From Flavobacterium cupriresistens (lineage in GTDB: Bacteria > Bacteroidota > Bacteroidia > Flavobacteriales > Flavobacteriaceae): 64,000 bases of DNA. Each line of letters begins with the position of its first letter. The stretch's first letter is position 1. Of this stretch, positions 1-8,441 are shown piece after piece. The translations under genes were made by a program, and so were the position numbers. The stretch covers positions 4,774,001-4,838,000 of the forward strand of contig NZ_CP087134.1 in NCBI RefSeq assembly GCF_020911925.1. The letters are read 5' to 3'. A model generated the notes under the pieces. It was not told where the DNA came from. It did not search any database and saw only the letters and a program-made list of their open reading frames with translations.

Positions 1-71
1 TTTATTTTAAGTTATACTGTAATAATAATTTGGTTTAATTCTATCTTAAAAAAGTAGCCATTCTATCATTC

Positions 72-431
72 CTACTCCTTTCCATCAAGTTTATTTCTCA
101 AGTAAACAATTTCATCTTTTAAAGTATTTATTTGTTCTTTGTAAAGTGCTCTCTCTTTATCAAAATGAGTTTTAACCTCATTTATTCCTCCTTCATTTCT
201 CATCAAATTATTCGGATTGGAGCATAATATTGAATTCTCATGAAAATTAACCACATAACTCAACTCAAGGTTTAAGATTAAAACTATTTTCTGTAATTTA
301 TCTAAGCTGATCCTTGTTTTACCAGTCTCAATATCTGAATACGCCGCTTGTGAAATCTCTAACAAAACAGCCATGTATTGCTGAGAATATCCTTTGATTA
401 CCCTAATCTTTCTTACATTCTCCCCGACCAT
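72..431 (-). CDS. XRE-family HTH transcriptional regulator with C-terminal coiled coil
   Basis: Small DNA-binding regulator of 119 residues. Residues about 3-60 form a Cro/C1-type helix-turn-helix: an Arg/Lys-rich first helix, then GYSQQYMA and ISQAAYSDIETGKTRIS, the usual pattern in which QAAYSDIE is the recognition helix. Residues about 85-117 are charged with heptad-spaced Leu/Ile (KEQINTLKDEIVYLRNKL), which suggests a short dimerising coiled coil. Many Bacteroidota genomes carry several such regulators. The gene is transcribed alone, with a TAnnTTTG-like element (minus strand, 463-470) upstream of its ATG. Its target is unknown. It lies beyond the chitinase terminator, so nothing ties it to the chitin locus. 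Confidence 0.85.
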   Translation of the reverse strand: MVGENVRKIRVIKGYSQQYMAVLLEISQAAYSDIETGKTRISLDKLQKIVLILNLELSYVVNFHENSILCSNPNNLMRNEGGINEVKTHFDKERALYKEQINTLKDEIVYLRNKLDGKE

Positions 432-462
432 TCTTTTATTTTTAAAAATAGGAAATTATTTA

Positions 463-470
463 CAAATATA
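463..470 (-). promoter_or_regulatory. Candidate -7 element of the XRE regulator
   Basis: On the minus strand this reads TATATTTG, matching the Bacteroidota -7 consensus TAnnTTTG, about 32 bases upstream of the ATG. I see no clear -33 TTG at the expected 17-23 base spacing, so this is a weak call. Confidence 0.4.
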
Positions 471-540
471 ACAAAAGAAATATGTTTGTAGGAATTTTAA
501 ATAATCGATAAAACTTATAAAATATAATCTCGAAAAACGG

Positions 541-571
541 CAAAAAAAAACCCGACAATACAATTGTCGGG
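541..571 (-). terminator. Rho-independent terminator downstream of the chitinase gene
   Basis: A perfect 9-bp stem (CCCGACAAT, 551-559, with ATTGTCGGG, 563-571) closes a 3-base loop. The run of A at 542-550 becomes a U-tract when read on the minus strand. It lies about 160 bases after the chitinase stop and would end the chitin-locus transcript. Confidence 0.8.
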
Positions 572-732
572 TTCATAATGCATTCCTTCAGGCGAAAACC
601 AAATAACAAATCACCTCAATTCGCAGCATTTATTCGAAATATAAAAACCAGATTAAAAAATAAATAACCAAACTCAATTTTAACCGTCCCAATTTTTTTA
701 TTTCTAAATTTTCCATTCTTTAGTTCTAAACC

Positions 733-3700
733 TTAGTTTAAAAAGTTCATCACTTTGAATGATTTTTTATTTCCTGCTCTATCCGTTACTATAACGACAA
801 ACAATTGTTTAGTCGTAAAGTTTCTGTTCTGAATCAGGATTTCTTTATTATTTTGAATATTTTTATGACTTACTAAAGGTTGTCCAATAGTATTAAATAC
901 ATCCACCTGAGCAATATCTTCTGTTTCATTTGAAACTGACAAAGCATCATTTTTAAAATAAGCTACTGTACTGCTCTTCGCTTCAATTTTATCCAGAGAT
1001 AAAGTTTTTGCCGCTGCTTGTGAGGCAAAATATGCTGCGTAAGCTTTAGATAATTCAGATGAATTACCACAAGAAGAAGCATCCCAGTTTACTGACCAAG
1101 TCATTAAACCTCTTAAAGAAGGATAAGGTCCGCCTGGCTGCATCGTGTATGTTCTTCCTGTAAAAGTCGTTCCGGTTCTTAAATAATGCATCGCATTAAT
1201 TCCTTCTGCCGGCGTTATAAAACCGCTACCTGCTGCACTTGGACAAGCGGGTAATGCAATAAGAACTTTTGAAGCCGGTAAACCATCAAAACGCATTCCG
1301 GTTGTAGCAATGTTATACCCTTTTATTATCATATCCGTTAGGGCAGTTACCATGTTTGCTCTCTTAGCTGAACCATAATATTGGCCATCTAATCCATTTT
1401 CACCACCTGTATTATACAATTGTACAGCTAACAAATCCAATTCATTACGCAAGTTTTGAATGATTGGCAGGAAGGAACCAAAAGTATCATTATAGGTAGA
1501 ATATCCTCCTTGTACGTATTGTGTTTCCGGAGCTGCAGTTAATAAGAATCCAGGGCCATAGTGTGCTTTTAATTCTTTGCAAGCATCTACTACGTTTTTC
1601 AATCTTGGATAAGCAGAAATACCCGCATAAGAAATATCTCTTAAACCTCCTGCATTAAAATTCATCGATCCGCCTTCAAAATCAATATCAACTCCATCAA
1701 ATTGATACTCATCAATAATTGCTTTTAAACCATTAACAAAAATATTTTTTTGAGTTACATTGTCCAAAACAACATGACCATTTTGACCTCCAATAGAAAC
1801 AATAACAGGAACGCCGCTATCTCTTAAGGATTTTATATCGTTTTTCAACAATTGCTTATTGAAAACATTATTCGTCAAATATCTAGTATCATTTGTAGTT
1901 AATACTGGTGTATAACCATCACGATTAACGGTTTCTACGAAAGCATAATCAACTACGTTAAACTTACTTCCCACCATTTGAGAAAAATATAAAAATGGAG
2001 CACCGGCATTTTCCCAAGAATGCGCATATCCTAAAATAACTTTTGGAGGAAGCGGAATAAATCTGTTGGTGCCTATTGGAGCAATTTTAACCGTATTGTT
2101 TAATGTAGTTACGGCAGATCTATTATCAGTTGCTTTGATTACAACCGGATAATCTTGATAAGCAGTAGGTGTAAAATTATACGTATAGGTATTATTTGCA
2201 CTTGCTGTCATGTTGAACGTACCACCATTGATGGTAATAGTAACACCTGAAACCGATCCGTCACTATCAACCGCTGTAACCGAAATTGGCACAACTTGGA
2301 AAGTACTTTGGTATACAGTAGTATTCGATGGTGAATTCCAAGTAACTACAGGTAATTGATTTGGGCAGTTTGCACCAGAACAAGTTAATGTAAAACTATA
2401 TGTTTTTGAATCTGTTGTTCCGTTTGACGCAGTAGCCGTAACAGTTAAGGTATGACTAAGCGAAAACTGATTTGCTACTGGTGTCCAAATCGCTGTATAA
2501 GTTCCAGAAGAATTGGTAGCATTCAAGCTTTGTCCATCTAAACTAAATACAACAGATGAAATTGTAGTAGCATCAGCAGCACTTAATCCAACACTAGCAA
2601 CAAAATTAATCGCTGCTCCTAAATTTATAGCAATCGCCGAAGCTGTTGGCGCTGTAATAGCAACCACTGGTTTAGTCACAACCACCGCTTGTGTATTGAA
2701 ATTATAAACTTGTGGCGTTGTTGGCATTGCGAAATTCGCCAGATTGTTTGGAAAATAAGCTACTTCCCCATTCTGCCAAGAGTTCAATTTTAAACTTAAA
2801 ACCTGCGCATAACCAGCTACAACCGTATTATCATAGCTGAAGTTTCCTTGCGCATCTGTTGTAGCAAGAACACTTTTCCATCCGTGTGTATTGTCAGTCC
2901 AAGGCACAACCAATTCTACTTTAGCACCTGATACCGGAGTAGAACCATTTTTTACAGTACCACTAATTAAATTTGTACTGGCCAAACTTTGTGCAAAATC
3001 TACTGTTTTGTTACCTGATGTAGTTGTCAAAGCTGTTGAAGTCGGAACGAATGTCAAACCTGTTTTTACAGCTGTCACTTTATAATCTGATCCTAAAGCT
3101 AAATCTGAAAAAGTATAAGCTCCTTTAGAATCTGTCGTCGCAGTTAACGTTTTAGTACCCGAAACTGCCGAAATTACAGCACCGGAAACCGGAGTAGATC
3201 CGTTTAAAACTCTTCCATTTATTGCATAAGAAGCAACTTTAGCCGTCGCAGATGTATTAAAATTATATACTTGTGGCGTAGTCGGAACTGCAAAATTTGC
3301 TAAATTACTTGGTAAATAAGTAACTTCATTATTTTGCCATGAATTCAATTTCAAACTTGAGATAATTGCATATCCGTCTATTACTGAATTAGCAAAGCTG
3401 TAATTTCCTTGCGCATCTGTTGTGGCAAGAACACTTTTCCATCCGTGTGCATTATCGGTCCAAGGCACGATCAATTCTATTTTCGCTCCCGAAACCGGAA
3501 CTGTACCGTTTTTAACTGTACCGCTAATTTTATTTGTTCCAACGTTATACTCTGTAAAATTCAAAGTTTTGTTGGCTATCAAATTCGTATAAACCGTTGA
3601 AGCCGGAGTATATGTTTTTCCTGCTGAAGCAGCCGTTACCGTATAATCTGAACCAGATGGCAGAGAAATACTATAAGCCCCACTTGCATTAGAAACTGCT

Positions 3701-5727
3701 GAAACAGGCGCTCCTGCAGAAGTTGCTGTAACCGTAACTCCCGCAGCCGGTGTAGTTCCATTTAAAATAGTACCACTTACTGTGTAATATACGATTGCCG
3801 AACCTTGTGAGAAATTCAATGTTTGATTAGCACTTATTGCATTATAAACCGTTGAAGCCGGAGTATAAGGAAAACCCGTTTTAGCTGCTGTAACTGTAAA
3901 GTTAAGTCCTGCTGTTAAACCTGTAACGCTATAAGTACCAGTTGCACTGGAAACAGCTGTTAAAACTGTTGTTCCTGAAGTTGCTGTAACCGTAACTCCG
4001 GAAACCGGTGTAGTGGTAGTTCCAACTACTACAGTTCCGCTTACCGTATATAAAGGTTGTGTTCCCTGAATTACTACTCCTGTTTGATTAACCGTTACAT
4101 TTGTTAAAACTACAGGTGTAAAGTTATAAGCCGCTTTTGTAGCAGTAAGCGTATAATTTTGACCTGAGACTAAATTATTGAATGTAAAATTACCTGTTAC
4201 GGAAACTACATTATCTACCACCACATTACTTGAGTTTTTTACTTCTATGGCAACATTAGGTACTAAAGCTGTTCCGCTTTTTACAGAACCCGCTATGCTT
4301 ACTGTCCCCGGAACAATGCTTCCAAATGAAGTATCTACCTGAGTCAGTAAAGAGTTAGGTATTGCACCTCTGGTATCTTGAGATAGTTCCCAAACCATAC
4401 CACCGGCAAGGTTTCTCGATTTAATATACTGCACTTTTAAGTCCATCGATTGTTTATCTTCATAGGTGATAAACTGTTTTAAAGCAGCATTGTATAAATA
4501 AGGAACTTTGGTAGTATTATCAAAATATCTAACCCATCCTGCAGCTGCTGCAGTTGGTGTAACCATCATGGTATTCGGATCCAGATAAGGGTGTGAGTTT
4601 GTAACCGGATTTCCAACTAAATCACAAATCTCTATACTTCCTGATTTTTCACAGGCTGCAGGACCATCCCAAGTTCCTGCCGGTGGTTGTGGATTAGCAC
4701 ATCCCGAAGTAGCATCTCTTGGTGCTGCAACAAATAAACCCGGAAAATTAGGTGTAGTTCCATTATTAGCAACATTCTTAAAAATCTTACCATAATAAGG
4801 TAATCCCATGATCAATTTGTTCGCAGGGAAACCGATCACATTCAAATACTGATTGGTTAACTCATCTAATGATTCAGATTGGCTTGCACCGTACAAAGGA
4901 TCGTTTGGATTTCCACTTGCATACAAAGGAGCGTTGTAACAGGTTTTATCGTACCAGTTTCCACCAAAATCATATCCAAAATAAGTAATGTAATCACAAT
5001 AAGTCGAAATATCTTCAGTCATTCCGTATTGCCCTCTGTTCAAAGGTCCTAAATACTGAGAAACAACATTTCTAACGTTATTTCCTGCTGCGATAGTAAC
5101 TAATTTATTTGGCATTGCCTGGCGCATTGCTTTCAATAAATAAACTAAGTTTTTATTGTCGTCCGGACTGTGTTTTTGTGGAGGAATAGGAGCTCCGTTA
5201 ATTACTTCAGTTCCGTCTGTCCCTCCTATAACCGGATACTCCCAGTCAATATCAAATCCATCAATAAATGGATACGTTACAATGAAGTTTGCCATATCTG
5301 CAGCTAAAGCAGCTCTTGCCACCGGGCTTGCGGCAATTGGAGAAAGATCCTGACCTTTAGTCCATCCTCCAACAGAAATTAATATTTTCAAATGCGGATA
5401 CTTTTCTTTTAACTTTTTCAAGTCATAAAAATTCCCTTTTACAGGAGCATCCCATGGAATTCCACCTTCTGTATGCTCAAAGTCAGCATAGGTATCCAAA
5501 CATTTTAACTTTGTATTCTCCGGACGGGCAGGATCAAAAGTGGTCCCGTAAAAAGAATAATTTAAATGGGTTAACTTGCTCCCGTCTATCTTGGGAACGT
5601 TGTAATCCCGGGCATAAATGGCCCATTGTGCATAGTACCCTACTACTTTTTTACCGTGAGCTGGTTGGGCTAACGCAAGTAAGGGAAACAACAAGAACAA
5701 AAACAGTAATCTGTAATAATGTTTCAT
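733..5727 (-). CDS. chiA: Secreted multidomain chitinase with two GH18 domains (ChiA-like)
   Basis: Extracellular chitinase of 1664 residues. A signal peptide (MKHYYRLLFLFLLFPLLALAQ) marks the Met at 5727 as the start. An upstream in-frame start at 5772 would put 15 extra residues before it. GH18 domain 1 spans about 25-470 with catalytic motif DGFDIDWEYP near 160. About 471-1012 are six beta-sandwich, carboxypeptidase-regulatory/CnaB-like repeats, then Ig-like modules to about 1222. GH18 domain 2 spans about 1222-1569 with motif DGVDIDFEGG near 1347. The last 90 or so residues (VDVFNTIGQP ... KKSFKVMNF) look like a type IX secretion signal. Both domains keep the DxxDxDxE acid. The layout matches the known F. 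johnsoniae ChiA, a pair of chitinase domains on one secreted chain. It is last in the locus, 470 bases after the hexosaminidase gene, so it may have its own promoter. Confidence 0.95.
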   Translation of the reverse strand: MKHYYRLLFLFLLFPLLALAQPAHGKKVVGYYAQWAIYARDYNVPKIDGSKLTHLNYSFYGTTFDPARPENTKLKCLDTYADFEHTEGGIPWDAPVKGNFYDLKKLKEKYPHLKILISVGGWTKGQDLSPIAASPVARAALAADMANFIVTYPFIDGFDIDWEYPVIGGTDGTEVINGAPIPPQKHSPDDNKNLVYLLKAMRQAMPNKLVTIAAGNNVRNVVSQYLGPLNRGQYGMTEDISTYCDYITYFGYDFGGNWYDKTCYNAPLYASGNPNDPLYGASQSESLDELTNQYLNVIGFPANKLIMGLPYYGKIFKNVANNGTTPNFPGLFVAAPRDATSGCANPQPPAGTWDGPAACEKSGSIEICDLVGNPVTNSHPYLDPNTMMVTPTAAAAGWVRYFDNTTKVPYLYNAALKQFITYEDKQSMDLKVQYIKSRNLAGGMVWELSQDTRGAIPNSLLTQVDTSFGSIVPGTVSIAGSVKSGTALVPNVAIEVKNSSNVVVDNVVSVTGNFTFNNLVSGQNYTLTATKAAYNFTPVVLTNVTVNQTGVVIQGTQPLYTVSGTVVVGTTTTPVSGVTVTATSGTTVLTAVSSATGTYSVTGLTAGLNFTVTAAKTGFPYTPASTVYNAISANQTLNFSQGSAIVYYTVSGTILNGTTPAAGVTVTATSAGAPVSAVSNASGAYSISLPSGSDYTVTAASAGKTYTPASTVYTNLIANKTLNFTEYNVGTNKISGTVKNGTVPVSGAKIELIVPWTDNAHGWKSVLATTDAQGNYSFANSVIDGYAIISSLKLNSWQNNEVTYLPSNLANFAVPTTPQVYNFNTSATAKVASYAINGRVLNGSTPVSGAVISAVSGTKTLTATTDSKGAYTFSDLALGSDYKVTAVKTGLTFVPTSTALTTTSGNKTVDFAQSLASTNLISGTVKNGSTPVSGAKVELVVPWTDNTHGWKSVLATTDAQGNFSYDNTVVAGYAQVLSLKLNSWQNGEVAYFPNNLANFAMPTTPQVYNFNTQAVVVTKPVVAITAPTASAIAINLGAAINFVASVGLSAADATTISSVVFSLDGQSLNATNSSGTYTAIWTPVANQFSLSHTLTVTATASNGTTDSKTYSFTLTCSGANCPNQLPVVTWNSPSNTTVYQSTFQVVPISVTAVDSDGSVSGVTITINGGTFNMTASANNTYTYNFTPTAYQDYPVVIKATDNRSAVTTLNNTVKIAPIGTNRFIPLPPKVILGYAHSWENAGAPFLYFSQMVGSKFNVVDYAFVETVNRDGYTPVLTTNDTRYLTNNVFNKQLLKNDIKSLRDSGVPVIVSIGGQNGHVVLDNVTQKNIFVNGLKAIIDEYQFDGVDIDFEGGSMNFNAGGLRDISYAGISAYPRLKNVVDACKELKAHYGPGFLLTAAPETQYVQGGYSTYNDTFGSFLPIIQNLRNELDLLAVQLYNTGGENGLDGQYYGSAKRANMVTALTDMIIKGYNIATTGMRFDGLPASKVLIALPACPSAAGSGFITPAEGINAMHYLRTGTTFTGRTYTMQPGGPYPSLRGLMTWSVNWDASSCGNSSELSKAYAAYFASQAAAKTLSLDKIEAKSSTVAYFKNDALSVSNETEDIAQVDVFNTIGQPLVSHKNIQNNKEILIQNRNFTTKQLFVVIVTDRAGNKKSFKVMNFLN
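2691..2975 (-). repeat. Intragenic repeat copy 2 in the chitinase linker
   Basis: Codes for an Ig-like module with VSGAKVELVVPW, DNTHGWKSVLATTDAQGN and LANFAMPTTPQVYNFNT. It is nearly identical to the module at 3255-3535, in DNA as well as protein, while the other linker modules differ clearly. This indicates a fairly recent internal duplication or gene conversion. Confidence 0.85.
3255..3535 (-). repeat. Intragenic repeat copy 1 in the chitinase linker
   Basis: Partner of the module at 2691-2975: VSGAKIELIVPW, DNAHGWKSVLATTDAQGN, LANFAVPTTPQVYNFNT. A single module of another subtype lies between the two copies, so the duplicated unit was probably a pair of modules. Confidence 0.85.
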
Positions 5728-6197
5728 AATTAATAAATATTGGTTAATAGAAAGTAAATATTCCAATCGCAATACATCAGCTACTGAAAATCAGCATCTG
5801 ACAAACAACAATCAGGGTTCAATCAATTGCAAATAGAAAACATTGCAATCGTTGTACTTTAATTCGATTCATTTCTATAAATAAATATTACTATTACTGA
5901 TTTCGACCATAATCATTAGCGAATAGCATTGATTGATATTTATGTATAACTTCTTTTTTAAAAAAATTGTAATAAATAAAATGGATAAATTTGGGGGGTA
6001 ATTCATCAATCTAAAATTCTACTTTTTGTCATGTTTTGTTATATTCTCTTATTTGGTTTTAAATGTAAATACTTATTTGGTTACTCTTATTAATTCTTTA
6101 ACGGATTAGCTCAGCAGTTTACCAAAATCATCTCCACCAGAAAACTTCTGGCAGAGACAGGAACAATCTTGGTAACTTAAACTAAACTTACTAACTC
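5728..6197. other. Intergenic region between hexosaminidase and chitinase genes
   Basis: 470 bases, very AT-rich. I see no ORF with coding character, no terminator-grade hairpin and no clear TAnnTTTG element on the minus strand. A short hairpin (CCAGAA...TTCTGG, near 6136-6150) is present. The length leaves room for a separate chitinase promoter or an mRNA processing site. Confidence 0.5.
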
Positions 6198-8282
6198 CTA
6201 ATTCAAATCAAAATTTTGCATTAATTTTTTCAAACTTTTAAAAACTGCCAATTCAACATCGGCATGATCTTTAGCATCACATTGTTCGATCAGATTTTTC
6301 AATTCTTCTGCTTTTAAAGTTGATTTATTATCTAAAACAAGTACTAATTGTTCTGATGCATCGCTCAATTTCTTAGCTAAAGGCAAAATGGGTTGAACTA
6401 AAGGTGCATTTGCACTCAATTCATTTAATCCTTTATTCACTGCAATCCATTTATTTAAAAATGCAGTTACTTTTATTTTATTTTCCAGTGATTTATTTCC
6501 CAAATACTGATCTACTGTAGCATCAAAAGCTAAAGCATCTTTGGCATCCGGAGTACAAGCATCTGCAAAAAGTGTAAACGGAGAATACATCTGATATTCT
6601 GTTCCGCCTTTATTTCTTTTATATCCTTTTAATGGTTCACAAACATTACTAAAATCATTCAATGCTTCTACATTCTGATTGTTAGCGATATTTCTTAAAA
6701 TAACATCTTTATTACGAATGTGTGTCAATCCAAGTTCTTCCAGTCTGAATGAAACCACTTCAAGACGCTTGCGCATATTGGCTACGTCTGTAATATTCTC
6801 TGATGACCAAAGTCTTTCTGCAATTGCAGCTGTTCTAGGCCAAACTCTTGAATCTATAGTTGTTGGTGTTGCAAGTTCGGACCACATTGTAGCTTCGCCT
6901 CCTAACACTCTTGCTTTTTCTTCTGCTGATAAATTGGCTCCCTTGGGCATCGGATCATTCAAATAATGACTTTCGATTGGGTACATCAAATCGATATAAA
7001 AACCATTTGACATAACTGATTTGTATCCTTTTTTTACGGCATCAATCAAAGACTGACCTGCCACAACTCCTTCATTAGGACCTCTCCAGGCATGTATAAT
7101 AGCTTCTTTTGACATGTTTTTAGTCAAAATCTCTTCCCAACCCATTAATTGCTTACCGTGTTTTTTAAGCATCGGTATCAATTTCATGGTAAAATAAGTT
7201 TGTAACTCGTGGTTGGTTGCTAAGTTATTTTTCTTTTTAAATTCTTGAATTTTAGGATTTGAGTCCCAGTCTTTCCCTTCGTTTTCATCTCCCCCGATAT
7301 GAAAATAAGACCCGGGAAATAGGGGACATACTTCGTCAAACAATTCACTTAGTAATTGATAGGTTTTAGGATTTGTAGGGTCTAATGTTGGTGAAAAAAT
7401 ACCCGCATTTCTCTCAATTCCATAGGTTGCAATAGCAGTTCCCTGAATATTTTTTTCTGTAGTTCCGCCAGTCAGCGTTATCAATTTACTGCCAATTTCG
7501 GGGTAAGCAGTTAAAATGGCTGATCCGTGGCCCGGAACATCGATTTCCGGAACTATTAAAATACCGCGCTCATCAGCATATTTAACGATATTTTTTATTT
7601 CCTCTTGTGTGTAATACATCCCATCTGAAGCTAATTCTATTAACTTTGGGTGTTTTTTCATTTCAATTCTCCATCCCTGATCGTCTACTAAATGCCAGTG
7701 AAAAACATTCATTTTCATAGCGGCCAATCCATCCAAATTTCTTTTAACAACATCTACAGGCTGAAAATGTCTTGAAACGTCCAACATTAAACCTCTCCAA
7801 GTAAATCTTGGAAAATCTGAAATTTGAGCATTTGGAAAAAAGAACGAAGTGTTATTATTCTGCATGATTTGCAATAACGTTTCAAGGCCATGTAAAGCCC
7901 CTAAATCGCTGGTTGCATTAATTGTAATTTTGTCTTTTTTAATATCTAAATGATAACTTTCATCTTCGTACAAACCAATTTTACCACTTTTATCACAATT
8001 GATCTGTAATTCAGCAGTAGGAAATTCATTTAGTTTTGTAATAAAACCTTGTTCAAAAAAAATACCTGTTCTACCATCTAAGCGACGCAAGAAACGAGTG
8101 ACACCACCAAAAATTCTTGGATTTGGATTTCCGGTAATGTTTACTTTAAAATTTTTAGTTAAAGTAAAACTTCCATCGTTTAATACGATACTTTGAGGCC
8201 ACGGCATAAGATTTAGCTGCTCTTTTTGAACTTGAGCACTAGAGGTCAAACCCGCTAATAGTAGGACTAGTAAATATTTCAT
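6198..8282 (-). CDS. Beta-N-acetylhexosaminidase, GH20
   Basis: Glycoside hydrolase family 20 enzyme of 694 residues that removes terminal GlcNAc from chitooligosaccharides, probably in the periplasm. The signal peptide MKYLLVLLLAGLTSSAQ fixes the start at 8282; an upstream frame extension to 8321 lacks signal-peptide character. Residues about 20-150 are the GH20b N-terminal domain. The TIM barrel begins at FPRFTWRGLMLDVSRHF, has HWHLVDDQGWRIE, and carries the catalytic Asp-Glu pair in HIGGDENEGKDW. The last 150 or so residues form an alpha-helical C-terminal region. It lies between the nagB fusion (159 bases upstream) and the chitinase, and would convert imported chitobiose and longer oligomers to GlcNAc. 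Confidence 0.95.
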   Translation of the reverse strand: MKYLLVLLLAGLTSSAQVQKEQLNLMPWPQSIVLNDGSFTLTKNFKVNITGNPNPRIFGGVTRFLRRLDGRTGIFFEQGFITKLNEFPTAELQINCDKSGKIGLYEDESYHLDIKKDKITINATSDLGALHGLETLLQIMQNNNTSFFFPNAQISDFPRFTWRGLMLDVSRHFQPVDVVKRNLDGLAAMKMNVFHWHLVDDQGWRIEMKKHPKLIELASDGMYYTQEEIKNIVKYADERGILIVPEIDVPGHGSAILTAYPEIGSKLITLTGGTTEKNIQGTAIATYGIERNAGIFSPTLDPTNPKTYQLLSELFDEVCPLFPGSYFHIGGDENEGKDWDSNPKIQEFKKKNNLATNHELQTYFTMKLIPMLKKHGKQLMGWEEILTKNMSKEAIIHAWRGPNEGVVAGQSLIDAVKKGYKSVMSNGFYIDLMYPIESHYLNDPMPKGANLSAEEKARVLGGEATMWSELATPTTIDSRVWPRTAAIAERLWSSENITDVANMRKRLEVVSFRLEELGLTHIRNKDVILRNIANNQNVEALNDFSNVCEPLKGYKRNKGGTEYQMYSPFTLFADACTPDAKDALAFDATVDQYLGNKSLENKIKVTAFLNKWIAVNKGLNELSANAPLVQPILPLAKKLSDASEQLVLVLDNKSTLKAEELKNLIEQCDAKDHADVELAVFKSLKKLMQNFDLN

Positions 8283-8441
8283 TTTAATGTTTTTTGTAAA
8301 GATGTTATCCTGAGACAACATTAATAAATAGATAATAGAGACAAAACTCAGAAGGACTTCAATTGAACCTCACTAATTACAATAAAATCAATCTGAATTT
8401 TGTCATTTGATTCGCTCTAACCGAATCTTTAAAAAACAACG

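Noticed and set aside
2513..5729. Plus-strand frames of 60-90 codons across the chitinase gene
   Set aside because: Antisense shadows of a long gene with clear domains.
6101..6180. tRNA-like start (GGATTAGCTCAGC) after the hexosaminidase gene
   Set aside because: Resembles a D-arm by chance; no acceptor stem, anticodon arm or T-arm sequence follows.
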